Notes: generated from the letters alone by a model not told the origin. A DNA stretch of 64,000 bases from Saprolegnia diclina VS20 (GCF_000281045.1 NW_008246074.1:581588-645587); one strand, 5' to 3'; shown: positions 1 to 11,603, numbered from the stretch's first letter. Numbers and translations: made by a program.

Positions 1-107
1 TTTTTTTTGCTGCCATATTTTCGAGAAATATGGCTCTATTTGTGGCTCCACCATGGCTCCAGCGTGGATTTTTTACAAATACAAAATGCAAGATAAAACC
101 GTGAATA

Positions 108-217
108 GATTACGTAATCAATCGGACGACTTGAAAAATGTATAGCTGGGTTGGCAGCAGGGTTGGCAGCAAGGGATTACGTAATCGAGCTTGACAACTT
201 GAAAAATGTATGGCTGG
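108..217. repeat. Direct repeat pair with palindromic head and 12-bp tandem duplication
   Basis: Two ~42-bp copies start at 108 and 175. Each begins with the perfect palindrome GATTACGTAATC (108-119 and 175-186) and ends with the shared TTGAAAAATGTAT core. Between them the 12-mer GGGTTGGCAGCA occurs twice head to tail (148-159, 160-171). The period is about 67 bp. The function is unknown. Confidence 0.8.
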
Positions 218-583
218 ACGGCCGACCAGTGCTCATGCGACCGCCCTTCAGGGTGCTGGAGGCTTGGGCGTACTGTCGCTTCGGAATCCTGCGCCCGCAA
301 GAGCCTGCCCGCAAGGCCTTAAGGCTAAGTGTGCTCCTCTCATCTATAAGCCAATGGAGCCGCAGAGGAAGCGCCAGATCGTCCTTTGAGCTCCAGCACC
401 GACATACGCGGTAGCGCAAGAGCGCGCGCCGCTCATGAGTACGATAAGTTCTGCGAGCGCCGACTATGCTGCGAGGTATCGAGTGCGGGACGTAACTTGG
501 GAAAGGCATGGCCGCTTATCGACGCCCCAGGCGGCTTCGACAGCATCCAGTCGAGCCACCGAGAGGTTGTTGTAGTGACACTA

Positions 584-826
584 CGGTGGCGACGACGTTG
601 GCCACGGGGTGCATCGCGCGCTTAGTAGCGCCAGATACGCAAGGCGCTGACCCATCCGCTGGACTTGCTACAACGTTGTGAGTGTACCAGAGCGAGTAGT
701 AGTAGCGCTAGCACGGCGGCGACGACGTTGGCGACGAGAAGGATCGCGACGCTCAGTAGCGCAAGATATGCGAGGCTCTGAACCACCCGCTGGACGTGCT
801 ACGTGTACCAGACGTGTACCAGAGCG
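584..826. repeat. Degenerate tandem repeat, two units of ~110-115 bp
   Basis: Unit A (about 584-694) and unit B (about 714-826) share GGCGACGACGTTGG at the start, AGTAGCGC, a CCGCTGGAC block and TGTACCAGAGCG at the end. Both overlap the minus-strand membrane-protein remnant, so this may be an internally duplicated coding sequence. Confidence 0.65.
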
Positions 827-935
827 CGCGCGCGGATTTCCCAGGGCGGCGTTGTGAGGAAGCCGACCTCGCGCCCTTCGACGGTGTCGTCGCTGAGCCA
901 CTCGCCGTGTTGTTTGCCAATGAAAAATAATAAAA
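600..935 (-). pseudogene. Possible remnant of a membrane-protein gene
   Basis: On the minus strand, reading from about 935 down, one frame gives an ordinary-looking stretch containing GKQHGEWLSDDTVEGREVGF. It stops at a TAG inside a duplicated CTGGTACACGT. The frame then reopens as a strongly hydrophobic helix-like stretch (LAYLALLSVAILLVANVVAA) that ends at another stop near 620. No start codon, splice pattern or homologue was recognised. The coding-like composition with interrupting stops suggests a broken gene, but chance cannot be excluded. Confidence 0.3.
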
Positions 936-2123
936 ACTCAAATTGCCGCAAACCCAAATCGACTTGCTTTAAATATGGAGAGACAACGTGGATTGGTCGG
1001 ATTTGAAAATAGCGAAATTAATTACCCCGCGCGGGTGAAATTGAACTCGCCGAGCACCTTTGCATACTTTAATCAAGTGTAAAAAAACGTGGAAGCCATT
1101 TTGGCTTAATCGTGGACAGGCGTGGATCAGAGGGTGAAAAATCCACGTTTGTAGAGGCCTGGGAATCATACCGCTCGGCTCATGCTTCGTTCGATCCCTG
1201 GGTCCCGCCTGATTTCCCGTCCGGTTAAAACCGGATACGACCACCAAGGAAGAGGGACTGACAAGGGAATTGCAGGACCGGGTACCTTACCTTAATTGGG
1301 GGTACCCCGACAAACGACGCGTGGCGTTGCATGCGCTGAAAAGTTCGTGTACCGTCTAAGGGTGGTAGCCCACTGAATAAGTGAGGTAGTGCCACTATGG
1401 CGTAACCGTAATACAGCGGTTGCGCCACGTAGGTGTCCGCAGAAATGCTGGCACCACCCCCCCCACACCCCCCACCACACAACCATGATGTGAGGCGAAG
1501 CAGCCGGTCCGTACGCCAAGCCAATAGCAGCACTTTCGACATATCCGGTTAAACGAATTAATAGCACTCATCTATGACAACGGCTCATGCTTCGCATACG
1601 TAGCGCTACGCCTGAATGCGTGGGAGTTGGCTCCAGCACTTGGTCGTTGGGAGTGAGCTGCGTACGGAGAGATCCATCCCTAGTATTTGTTTTACTCAGT
1701 ACTGTGCAATGCGTTGCTAATGTTGATGGACTTTGCGCAATCGATCTGACGATGACTGACCCACTATTGTCTGTATGTTTGCAGCTCCCGTATCTGGAGG
1801 TTTTCACCATTCTGTTGTCCAAACGGCCAATTTCACGATAAGTACTGTACTGGTACCTGTAGTAATTATAGGCTTCGTGTTAGCAGCACATGCCTGGCAA
1901 GCTTGCACCGAAGCTGATAGTTTGCATGTGTTTTCAAGCCAACTCCTCATGCAAATATGCTTCAGTACTTCAGCCATCGCACAGGAGACCTGTTACGTGA
2001 GATCGAGCTATACACCCCACGAGAATTACTACAGGTGTAGTAGCTCATGAACTCTGTGTTTTGCAAGCAAAACCGTAGGATTTCACACAATTTTTGTCGT
2101 TATGTATGCAAGTATGAATGCGT

Positions 2124-5100
2124 CTACTTGGTGAGCATCCAGCCGAGGGACGCGCGAAGACTTTCCGTGTACGCAACCTTGTCCTTGGCGTCCAAGAAGA
2201 CGTCTTTGTTCAACGTGAGCGTCGCCGGCGCGGGAACAGCAACGTTCAAGTGGCCAGCGCCCACGAGTGCATCCCGCGCCTTGGCATAGTCCATCGTGGC
2301 GACAAAGACCTGGGCCGAGCTGGTGGCGTCCGGCGTCGCAAAGAGCACGGCAGGGCGAACAACGACAATTTCAACGCTCGAGTTGGCAAACTCGCAGACC
2401 TCCGAGACAATCACGACAGCCTCGGACGGCTGCAGCGCCCCAGGGGCCGGCGTCGTGCCGAGCGTGCCTGCGACCGAGCCGACGAATGTCTCAATGGCCT
2501 TCGTGATGACAGTCGAAGCCGCCGACTCCTTGAAGTACACGTGAATCTTATCAGCGACGACAAGACCAGCCTTCTTGCGCATCTTCTGAACGCGGTTCAC
2601 AAACTCGCGAGCGACGCCCTGCGACTTGAGAAGGTCGTCCTCACGCACATCGATGACGACCATGAGCGCGCCATCAACCGAGACATCGGCCTCGTAGATC
2701 TTCTTGTCGCCCTTGAATTCGCGCTTGACAAAGAGGTCATCGCCCGAGAGCTCGACACCGTTGGTGAGCGTGATCCGCTGCGTGCGCTGGTACGAGAGGG
2801 CATCGTCGTGCGAGAGCGCCTCGACGATCTTCTTGACGGCACCGAGCTGCTTCCCGAGGCGCTTCCCGACCACCTTGTTGTTGACCTCAACCTTGAGACT
2901 GCACCACTCCTTCTCATCGGCGGCAAAGACGAGATCGCGCATGTTGAGCTCGTCGTGGATGTACGACTTGACCGACTCGAGCGAGGTGCGGACCGACGCG
3001 TCCGACGTGACAACGATCACGCTCTTGACTGGGTTCTTGAGCGAGATGGCGCGACGCTCGCGTACAACGCGACCCATCTCGATGACCTGCTGGAGCTTAG
3101 CCATGCGCGCCTCGGCTTCTGCGTTGAGGCGCTTCGGGTCAAAGTCCGGGATCATGAGGTAATGCACGCTCTTGGCAACACCGTCCGCGTCCTCGACGGG
3201 AGTCGTCGTCGTCTTGGCCATGTGCGCAACCGGGTGGTAGAGCTTGAGGAACTGGTACATGTACTCCGTGAAGAAGGGCGTGAAAGGCGCCATGAGCTTG
3301 CAGAGCGTGTAGAGCACGTCGAAGAGCGCGGAAAGCGCAATATGCGCGGCCTCATGGCCTTCCGCACCCTTGAGGCGGTTGCGGTTGAGGCGCACGTGCC
3401 ACTTGGTGAGCTGGTCGACAAACTCGATGAGGCGCGGCACGACCGTGTACAGGCGGTACGCTGCCATCTCGGTCTTGACAAACTGCACGAGCGAATGCAG
3501 CGCCGCGACGATCCAAGCGTCCATCGTGTTACTCAAGACGACGCTGTCGTCCGCGAGCGACGTCGGCACGAATGTCTCGCCCGAGGCTTCCTCGAGGCGC
3601 GCCACTTGCTGCACGAAGAAACGAGCAGCGTTGTACCACGGAAGGAAGACATCACGGATGATGCCCATGACACCGGCCTCCTGGAAGCGAAGGGGTTCGG
3701 CACGCACCACCGGCGAGTTGATCAAGTAGAGACGAAGAGCGTCGGCGCCGTACTTCGACAAGATGTCGTTCGGGTCCGGGTAGTTGCGAAGGGACTTGGA
3801 CATCTTACGGCCATCTTCCGCGAGAACGAGGCCGTTGACGATGAGGTTCTTGAACGGCGGCTGGTCAAATAGCGCCGTACCAATGACCATGAGCGTGTAG
3901 AACCAGCCACGCGTCTGGTCGAGGCCTTCGGCGATAAAGTCCGCCGGGAAGCCCTTCATGAACTTCTCCTTGTTCTCAAACGGGTAATGTTGCTGCGCGT
4001 ACGGCATTGAGCCCGACTCGAACCAGCAGTCAAAGACCTCCGTGACACGGCGAAGAACGCCCTTGCCCATCGACGACGGGATCGTGATCTCGTCAATGAA
4101 CTCGCGGTGGAGGTCCGTGATGTCTTGGACGCCCGACTTTTGCTTGAGCTCCTCGATGGAGCCGATGCAGACAACCTCCTCAAAGTCGTCCGAGACCCAG
4201 AGCGGAAGTGGTGTGCCCCAGAACCGGTTGCGCGACACGTTCCAGTCCTTGCCGTCCACGAGCCAGTTATGAAAGCGCTTCTCCTTCACAAAGGCCGGCA
4301 CCCAGTACGTCTTTTGGTTGTTGGCGATGATCTTGTCCTTGATCTTCTCGACGTTGATGAACCAGCCCGGCACGGCACGGTAGATGAGTGGCGTGCCACT
4401 GCGGTAGCAGAACGGGTAGCTATGCACAAACGTCGACTTGGACACGAGACGGCCGCGGTCCTTGAGGTCCTTCAACAGCACGTCGTCCGCCTCTTTGACG
4501 TGGAGGCCCGCCACGAGCGGCACCTGGCTCGTAAACTTGCCGTTGTCATCGAGCGGGTCCGGAAGCGTGATCTTGTCGACGATGCCATTGGCCAGGCAGA
4601 CGCGGTAATCCTCCTCACCGTAGGTCGGCGACTGATGGACGAGACCCGTGCCGTTGTCAGACGAGACGTAGCTGTCACCGATGACGTGGAAGGCGTTCGG
4701 CCACGATGCAAATGTGTCGAAGAGTGGCACGTACGCCAAGCCCACGAGCGCCGCACCCTTGAGGCTCTCAACCTTCTCGAACTCGGAGCCCGCGACATAG
4801 CCCTTCTTCTCGAGCTTCGGGTACACCTGCACAAGGCGCGATTCGGCAACGATGTAGAACTTGCCAGACTTGAGGTCCTTGACCTAAAACAGCAAAATCA
4901 ATAGTACGATTGCTGAAGGGTTGGAATCAAGACGGCATACCTTGACGTAGTCGAGTTCCGGGTTGACGCAGACAGCCAAGTTGGACGGAAGCGTCCACGG
5001 CGTCGTCGTCCAGATAAGGAGATACGTGTTGGCGTCCGTGACAAGCGGAAAGTTGATGACGACGCTCGGGTCGGGCGTGTCACGATAGTCCGAGTTGGCC

Positions 5101-5699
5101 TCAAAGTTGGAGAGCGACGTGTTGCACGCCGTCGAGTACGGAAGGATCTTGAAGCCACGGTAGACCAGGTCCTTGTTGAACATGGTCTGGAAGACGTTCC
5201 AAACCGACTCCATGAACCACGGTTCCATCGTCTTGTAGTCGTTTTTGCAGTCGATCCAGCGACCGAGGCGAGTCACCGTCGACTCCCACTCCTTCGTGTA
5301 GCGCTGGACAATGCCGCGGCACTCGTTGTTGTACGCAGCGATGCCCATCGCGAGCACATCTTCCTTCGTGTGCACGTTGAGCTTCTTGTTGATCTCGTAC
5401 TCGATCGGGAGGCCGTGGCAATCCCAGCCGAAGCGGCGCTCGACGTAGTGACCCGTCTGGTGCGCAAAGCGCGTCACAATGTCCTTGATCGTACCAGCCA
5501 AAATGTGGCCGTGGTGCGGCAACCCCGTCGCGAACGGCGGCCCATCGTAGAACGTGAACGGCTTGCGATCCTTCGAGAGTCGAAGCGACGTCATGAACGC
5601 GTCGAGCTCCTTCCAGAGCTCAAGCGTCGCAAGCTCTTGGTCCGGGAAGCTGAGGCGCTCGGGCAGGCGTACGTCCGCGTGGGGCGACGGCTTCGTCAT
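2124..5699 (-). CDS. IARS1: Isoleucyl-tRNA synthetase, cytosolic
   Basis: Class I aminoacyl-tRNA synthetase that charges tRNA-Ile and edits valine. Exons 4941..5699 and 2124..4883 are joined across a 57-nt intron (GTATGC..TTTTAG), giving 1172 codons, the normal size for the eukaryotic cytosolic enzyme. The HIGH-type motif PHHGHILAG lies near residue 61. KMSKS, in the context EDGRKMSKSLRNYPDP, lies near residue 610. A tRNA-binding helical domain and a long C-terminal region follow. The start at 5699 (MTKPSP) precedes the conserved FPDQELATLELWKE block by about 17 residues. No mitochondrial presequence is evident. The adjacent upstream gene (PhyH-like) is divergent. Confidence 0.95.
4884..4940 (-). 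other. IARS1: Intron of IARS1
   Basis: A 57-nt GT..AG intron, phase 0, typical of this window. Donor GTATGCC, acceptor TTTTAG, splitting the codons for VK|VKDLK. Confidence 0.9.
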
Positions 5700-6469
5700 T
5701 TTGATGCTCTTCAGACACCAATCCTGGAAATGAGAGCCACCGAAACGGCAGTCGAGCATCGTATCCGAATATCCGGATACGTTGGACTTGAAGCAACCAG
5801 GATTTCAGCCAATCGCACGCGCGAAAATAATCTTGTGATGGTGCGGGGGAGTTCATTTGATTGCCACCCTGGTTCTCGAAGCGCTTGGACACACAAGGAC
5901 AATTCTCTTGACGACAACGCGCTCCCTACGCATGCTAGTATACTGAGTGATTGTGCTTGAATCTTGACACCTTCGCTTTGATCTGTGTCCAGTCGCTGGA
6001 CCATTGGCCCTTGTCCAGTGCTTGCAGCCGAGCCCACTCGTGTTCAGGAGGGAGGATTCGGCAAGACAATGCATTTAGGTCCGAGACAGAAAAGTTACTT
6101 CGAGCCCACCCGCACGGGACCATGGGTCAATAACTTTATTATTGACCCATGACGGGACCTGGTTAATTGCGATGGGCCAGAAGACTGCTCTTAGCACTGC
6201 TTATGATTGTGTCGGCTTTGAGCTCTTTGCGATTCATCGATGAATCTTTATCCAGCAAGCAGAAATGCATGCAATGCCCGTCAAAGGTATTCAACATTAT
6301 TAGGATTGCATCGAGAGACATTGTGGCTGTCAGCATTTTAGACAGCTTGTATAAGAAGGAAGTCGAACAGACAGCAGCACGACTCTGACTGTGGTGTTTC
6401 GTGTCCTGCCTTTTGATTGGACAGCATAAATTGGTGCAAAATCGCGTCACATTGCATTTGCCCGCTCCC
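5700..6469. promoter_or_regulatory. Divergent promoter region between IARS1 and the PhyH-like gene
   Basis: About 770 bp without a supported gene. It contains a CCAAT box near 5809 (about 110 bp upstream of the IARS1 start), the inverted repeat GTATCCG..CGGATAC at about 5761-5780 and a perfect 13-bp palindromic element at 6121-6151. Assignment as a shared promoter is inference from the divergent gene arrangement. Confidence 0.5.
6121..6151. repeat. Perfect 13-bp inverted repeat, 5-nt loop
   Basis: CATGGGTCAATAA (6121-6133), a 5-nt spacer, then its exact reverse complement (6139-6151). The GGTCAATAA core recurs as a second palindrome at 38378-38403. Confidence 0.9.
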
Positions 6470-7565
6470 ATGCTGTCGCTGACGCAAATCGAGCAGTTCC
6501 TCGACACTGGCGTCCTTGTAGTCGACGACGTGCTGACGCCAAGCGAGGTCGCCAGTGCGCGCGCATCTCTTCACGATGAGCTGAAGAACTATGGCGTTGT
6601 ACGTTGTCCAAGGACAAATCTGGCTTCACTGCTCATGACGGGCCTCGTAGGACCACAATGACCTTCCAGCAACAGCAGCGAACCTCAAGCTCCTTTCCAG
6701 CACAGGAGGGGCCGGTGGTATCCTCGACCTCTTTTATCCGTCATGGCGCCTCGCTGTGGCGGAGCATCCCCACGTCTTCAAGGCCATGTCCGAGCTCTGG
6801 GCTGCTACATACGCATCGGGCGAGCTGGACCTCTTCCGCCACCCCTTTGGCGAGTTCAACGCGACCGAGGGCTACATATACGTGAACCGCGTCTGCTACC
6901 GCGTGCCTGATGCAGTCTCAGCTGGCGCCGTCGATGGCGTGTCGAAGCGCAAGGGCAAGAAACAACTTCAACGGTCCTTGACGCCACATGTCGACTGCTG
7001 TCCGACCAACATGTATGCCACGGGGAAGGAGTTTCCGCGCTGGCGCCCCATCCAATGCATTACAGCACTTACCGACAACCTCGATGCGTCCACCGGTGGC
7101 TTTGAAGCCGTTCGCGGCTTTCACAAAGAGTTTGCTGGCTACTTCGCCTCAGCAGGCCATGCTTCTGCCGACGCGAGACCACCGGTCTGCCTTGGAGATT
7201 TCTCGCCGTTGCGCATGCAAGAAGACCGCGACGTCATTAGCCGCTACGAGCATATTCCATGCCGCGCCGGCAGTGTCATCTTCTTCGACTGGCGCATCCC
7301 GCACGCCAATAGCTACCGCCACGTCGGCTCGATTCCTCGAGAAGTCATTTACACCGGGTTTCTTCCCCGTGTTTCCATCAACGAAGCTTACGCCAAGGAG
7401 CAACTTCGCCGGTACGAAGCTCGCTTACTGCCCGCTGACCATTGGCAGAAAGGCAGCGCAGGTCCAGGAAAGGTCGACGAGCGCTTCTCCGAACACGATT
7501 TTTCGCTCCTCGGTCGTCGCTTGATGGCCATGGAACCTTGGTCAACGACCTACACCGCAGAGTAG
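6470..7565 (+). CDS. Phytanoyl-CoA dioxygenase (PhyH) family protein
   Basis: Probable Fe(II)/2-oxoglutarate dioxygenase of the PhyH superfamily. Exons 6470..6598 and 6651..7565 are joined across a 52-nt intron (GTACGT..CTCGTAG), giving 348 codons. The iron-binding HxD is seen in LTPHVDCC near residue 155. The distal His is in RIPHANSY near residue 259, followed by a basic residue suited to 2-oxoglutarate binding. The start MLSLTQIEQFLDTGVLVVDDVL matches the usual PhyH opening helix; an in-frame upstream codon at 6401 is less likely. The substrate cannot be deduced. No targeting signal is obvious, so a peroxisomal role is not supported. Confidence 0.82.
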
Positions 7566-7793
7566 CGATGATGAACTTGAGAATAGCATGAAATGCAAGT
7601 CTTTTTGCCTCGGTGCGTTGAGGAGCAATCGTCTCCCGTCCCATGTGATGCGCCCTGGATGGGTCTTTTTTTTATCATGTTTAACCCAAGGATGTAAACG
7701 CGTCAAACTACTCAACACACGAGCCTCCGTATCCGTATACACGGGGTACGGATATGGCCGGCATTTTCAACCTTTGCCTGCCCAGTGCCTGCC

Positions 7794-8756
7794 ATGCGAT
7801 CCCCATCTGTCCTCGTTGTGGGGTCCATCAATGCTGACATCTTTCTCGACGTTGCGCGACTTCCGATGCCGGGCGAGACGCTTAGTGCGACCGGGTCTCG
7901 GTGTCTCATTGGCGGCAAAGGCTCCAACCAAGCCGTCGCAGCCTCCCATGCCGGTGCCCCGACAACCTTTCTCGGCCAGTTCGGCGACGACTATGCCAGC
8001 CGCATGCAAGCACATTTGCACGATGCTGGTGTGACAGTCGATGCCTCGAGCACTGTGCACACGGACGTCGTCTCAGGCCAGGCCACGATCTTCCTCATGC
8101 CATCAGGTGAAAATGCCATCGTGATTGTGCCAGGAGCGAATGCTGCGTGGCCAACGGAGCTCTCCCTAAGCTCGAAGGCAAGCATCCGCAACGCGTCAGT
8201 TGTGCTCCTTCAATGCGAAATTCCCCACCGCGTCAACCGGCTCGTTGCCATGGAAGCCAAGGCTGCAGGAGCGATCGTTCTCTGGGACCTCGGAGGTGAA
8301 GAACGCGCTATTGACGCCGACTTTTTGCAGTACGTCGACTATGTGTGCCCCAACGAGACCGAGCTCCAACGCTCTATTGACGCTCCGGCGCCCCTACTGA
8401 CGCAAGACGACGTCGTCCGTGCCGCCAAGAAGCTCCAAGACAAGTATTATCGCACAGCACTTCTCGTTTCACGCGGATCGAGCGGCGCAGTTCTTATCGC
8501 TGCAGATGGCTCCGTCACGCAGCAAGCCGCTTTCAAGGCAACTGTCGTCGACACAACCGGTGCTGGCGATTGCTTTCGTGGCGCATTCGCTGCCATGTTG
8601 GCGCAAGGTCATACGATCAAGGACTGCCTTGAATACGCTGCCGCCAGTAGTGCTCTCTGCGTTGGCCTCCTTGGCGCGACGATGCCATCCCGTGATGCGA
8701 CCTTGCAGGCACTAGCGGCGGCTAGATCCAACCGCATGGCTGAGTCGTCCGGTTAA
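7794..8756 (+). CDS. RBKS: Ribokinase (PfkB carbohydrate kinase family)
   Basis: Intronless, 320 residues, the usual ribokinase length. It phosphorylates D-ribose to ribose-5-phosphate with ATP in the cytosol. Seen in order: an N-terminal VVGSINADI strand; the substrate-binding GGKGSNQA motif (PfkB signature 1 region); PNETEL; and the catalytic anion-hole signature DTTGAGDCFRGAF, with the base Asp in GAGD. The Cys after GAGD replaces the more usual Ser and is probably tolerated. The start MRSPSVLVVG at 7794 is chosen because the in-frame extension upstream begins only with GTG. The TAA lies inside a CCGGTTAAAACCG palindrome. An adenosine or other sugar kinase is possible, but the motifs fit ribokinase best. 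Confidence 0.88.
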   Translation: MRSPSVLVVGSINADIFLDVARLPMPGETLSATGSRCLIGGKGSNQAVAASHAGAPTTFLGQFGDDYASRMQAHLHDAGVTVDASSTVHTDVVSGQATIFLMPSGENAIVIVPGANAAWPTELSLSSKASIRNASVVLLQCEIPHRVNRLVAMEAKAAGAIVLWDLGGEERAIDADFLQYVDYVCPNETELQRSIDAPAPLLTQDDVVRAAKKLQDKYYRTALLVSRGSSGAVLIAADGSVTQQAAFKATVVDTTGAGDCFRGAFAAMLAQGHTIKDCLEYAAASSALCVGLLGATMPSRDATLQALAAARSNRMAESSG

Positions 8757-8780
8757 AACCGTTGCGCGTTCGGAATTTTA

Positions 8781-8790
8781 TCCAATCAAA
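8781..8790 (+). promoter_or_regulatory. CCAAT box upstream of UBE2N
   Basis: TCCAATCAAA lies 62-71 bp before the Ubc13 start codon. Similar CCAAT motifs sit within ~120 bp of several other starts here (IARS1, the Tom70-like gene, the LisH-WD40 gene, lysyl-tRNA synthetase). Confidence 0.45.
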
Positions 8791-8851
8791 CGTCGATTCT
8801 GAATTTTCTTTCGTGCGGGCGCTTCACTTCACAGAATCGCTTCCTGACGCC

Positions 8852-9371
8852 ATGTCGAACGCGGCAAATCTCCCCCGTCGCATCGTCAAGGAAACGCAGC
8901 GACTCCTCGCGGAACCCGGTACGCATGATGGGAGATGGAATCTAGACCGAGTGGTTGACGTCTGTATGTACATCTTGCGTAGTACCGGGCATCAGCGCAA
9001 CGCCGTACGAAGACAACCTCCGCTACTTCCAAGTCGTGATCGCCGGGCCTCAGTCGTCCCCGTACGAGAACGGCATCTTCAAGCTCGAGCTCTTTCTGCC
9101 TGCTGACTACCCCATGGCGCCACCCAAGGTCCGGTTCCTGACTCGTATTTACCACCCGAACATTGACAAGCTCGGGCGTATCTGCCTCGACATCCTCAAG
9201 GACAAGTGGTCGCCCGCGCTCCAGATCCGCACGGTGCTCCTGAGCATCCAGGCACTGCTTTCAGCTCCCAACCCCGACGACCCGCTTGCGAACGACGTTG
9301 CTGACCACTGGAAGACGGACGAGCCGGGTGCCTTGCGCACGGCCATGGAGTGGACGCGCCGGTTCGCTTAA
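8852..9371 (+). CDS. UBE2N: Ubiquitin-conjugating enzyme E2 N (Ubc13)
   Basis: E2 enzyme that, with a Uev/Mms2 partner, builds Lys63-linked ubiquitin chains for DNA-damage tolerance and signalling. Exons 8852..8918 and 8983..9371 (64-nt intron, phase 1) encode 151 residues; the family norm is about 152. Near-complete identity to Ubc13 is visible: [13 protein letters not shown] at the N-terminus, [13 protein letters not shown], the HPN motif at residues 80-82, the active-site Cys90 in [12 protein letters not shown], and [16 protein letters not shown], which is diagnostic for Ubc13. It is convergent with the eIF2B beta gene, with 137 bp between the stops. Confidence 0.96.
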
Positions 9372-9508
9372 ACGATCTTTCCCGTCATCTGTCACGTTTC
9401 CACGCTTTCCAACCATCTCCGCTCTCTCTTTGCATAGTCTAGTCGGCTAAGCACAACTGAAGAAATGCTACATTACTTCGTGCGTAAACTCTTCTTGTCA
9501 CTGGCGGC

Positions 9509-10838
9509 TTAGACCAATTGATAGTCCTGCGGCGAGTAGTACTCGGTCAGCAAGCGGTAAATATACGACGGCTGGTACGCGCCAGTGTTTGTGATGAAGA
9601 TGGTCACATGCTCAGGCGGGACGTAGTCGTTCACCGGGTTCAAGACATCCATCTAGACACATCAGTGAGCTGCAGCCTGTAAAGGTGGATGGATGTTCGG
9701 ACGTTGGGAAGCGTCTCGTCGTAGTTGAGAATGTGCGCCGGCGACACGAGCTCATTGAGAACGTCCAGATCGTGTGGGTACAGCGGGCAGAGCTACCAAC
9801 GTTCGGTAAGTCCCGAGGAAAAACTCGGTCGATGTACCTTGAAGAGACCCGCAACAGACACGACGGGGACACAGAACTTTTTGGCCGCGAGCGCGATGTT
9901 TTGAATCCCAGACTGCGCGATGAGACCGCCGTTTGCAACGACAGCGATGGCAGGAATCACCACCTATTATTCAAATAAGAGATCGTTGAGAATGACTCCG
10001 TCCCTTACCTTGTTGACACGGGCCATCATGGCGAAGACGGCGCTGTCCGTGATGACGGTCGTGTCGATGCCGCTCTCTGCGAGTCGATGGGCCATGTTCT
10101 ACGATGATAGATATATCAGTGCGTTCGTTGAATGCAAATTCATCGACACGGTACTTGGCCATTCAGGACCGGCGTCGATTCGACAACGATGACTTTGAAC
10201 TGACGCTTCTTGGCAGCAGCCTTGAGGAACTCTTCCACAGACGTCGAGAGACCATACGTCAAGATGACCTCGCTAGTCACATGAGATATATGAGACGAGT
10301 TGCGAAGGCTATCGTGGTAAGCAGCGATGCGTACGTACTTCGCGTGAATGTACTCCATGGCCTGGTCCGCGATGCTGATGTGGAGGTTCTCGATCTCATC
10401 CATGAGCTCGCTCACACCTTCCATGATGGCTTGCTTAAGCTCCTTGATAGGCGTCGTGAAGTCGTCTTCCATGCCCGGCGTGAGAATCGTGCCGAGCGAA
10501 AGCTGCGCCTGCGTCTGCGACGACAGCGTCTTCATCCCGTTCAAGTACTCTTCGCGCACGATAAAGAGCACACGACGAATAACGTTGCCAATCGCGAGCT
10601 CTTGAGGGATGGCCTTGATGAGAACGCGACCAAGGATACGGATGTGCTCCATAAGCTGCCGGGCATGCGTGAAGCGGACGGCTCCAAGCACAGCACGAAG
10701 CAGCTCCGTGGTCTTGCGCGACGTCTCATACGAGCCCGTGATCTGGCGCCGCTTGAGGCCGACAAGGAGGAGGTTAAGCTGGTCCTGGATCTTGGGCCAC
10801 GGCGCGAGCCATTGCTGGAGTGCGATCTCGTCTGTCAT
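9509..10838 (-). CDS. EIF2B2: Translation initiation factor eIF2B subunit beta
   Basis: Regulatory subunit of the eIF2 guanine-nucleotide exchange factor in the cytosol. Six exons: 10339..10838, 10155..10272, 10009..10098, 9838..9963, 9703..9792 and 9509..9652. All phases agree and give 355 residues (family about 350). Introns are 50-65 nt. Features seen are the helical N-terminal half ([14 protein letters not shown]), then the Rossmann-like half: [59 protein letters not shown], and the C-terminal [26 protein letters not shown]. The last intron uses a weak GTCCGA donor but is required to avoid a stop. Confidence 0.95.
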
Positions 10839-11603
10839 GCTTCTTGCCTTCCTTGTTGAAAAACCAATGGCTGCGCTGGCGATAATTATTTTATTTTGCA
10901 TTGATTTGTATCAGAAATAAAATAAATCCCTCGGGCAACTTTCTTGTGGGAAGCTCCTCCTGGCGGGCAGCCGCATGGATGCGTAAATGGATGCCCATGA
11001 CCCTGCCGCGCTGACAGTTGTCTCGTGTCATGGCGAGTATGCCCGCGAGAGCGCATGGCTGTCGGGGTACACATCCAGCGTCTTGCTTGAGCGTGCGTAC
11101 TTGATCGCTCGTCTCGCTGCTCACTGCCCTTGGCCCAGAAATGACCAGCGCCGTCTCTGCTTTTAAGATTCCAAGGGCATCGTACGCAGATCGTGCCTTG
11201 CTGCCGTCGCGCGGCACAGCGCTTGCGCTCTCGTTGCTGCGGCGCAGCTTCAACAAATCGTGGGTGCGTTGTTGCCTGACGTCAGGTGCTGCGACACTGA
11301 GGAAGCGATGGTCGATCGGCCACGATGGTCACTGCTACGGGCGGTGGCCACCGGGCCGGGCGGTCGAGTGCTCTGCGCCTGCTGCCAAGATACATTCCGC
11401 TCGATCTGTGGTCGCGAGGCGGTCGTCCCGCGACAGAAATACATTGCCTCGTATGCGACATGTGTTTTATTAATATGCACCGCGCGCCCTGGAGAGCAGG
11501 GGGCAAGCGTGTATTAAAATACGGTAGTATAAAATGCGTCGTGCGCATTAAATTGCACGTAAGATTCACTCGTCGCATTTGGCATTTTCGAATCCGCGAG
11601 CCG
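10839..11603. other. Divergent intergenic region
   Basis: 765 bp between the starts of EIF2B2 and the SPX transporter. The frame of the SPX exon stays open from 11325, and other short open frames exist, but none resembles a known family. It is probably promoters and 5' untranslated sequence. Confidence 0.5.

Larger units (their letters stand above)
1..2123. other. Gene-poor region with repeats and decayed sequence
   Basis: No convincing intact gene is seen. The short open frames lack family resemblance and splice-consistent partners. The stretch holds direct repeats near 108-217, a degenerate tandem repeat at 584-826 and a membrane-protein-like remnant on the minus strand. It also has a perfect palindrome CCGGTTAAAACCGG near 1222-1235. 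It could be an old transposon or duplicated-gene graveyard, but no transposase frame or terminal repeat was found. Confidence 0.55.

Noticed and set aside
1140-1215. Possible tRNA (TTCGATCCC T-arm-like sequence)
   Set aside because: No matching acceptor stem, anticodon arm or D-arm could be folded around it.
2118-3872. 584-codon open frame on the plus strand
   Set aside because: It is antisense to isoleucyl-tRNA synthetase, whose HIGH and KMSKS motifs are on the minus strand; the plus-strand product is Arg/Asp-rich with no domain.
10620-10640. GTATCCTTGG on the minus strand as a third U12 donor
   Set aside because: It lies inside conserved eIF2B beta coding sequence (HIRILGRV) and needs no intron.
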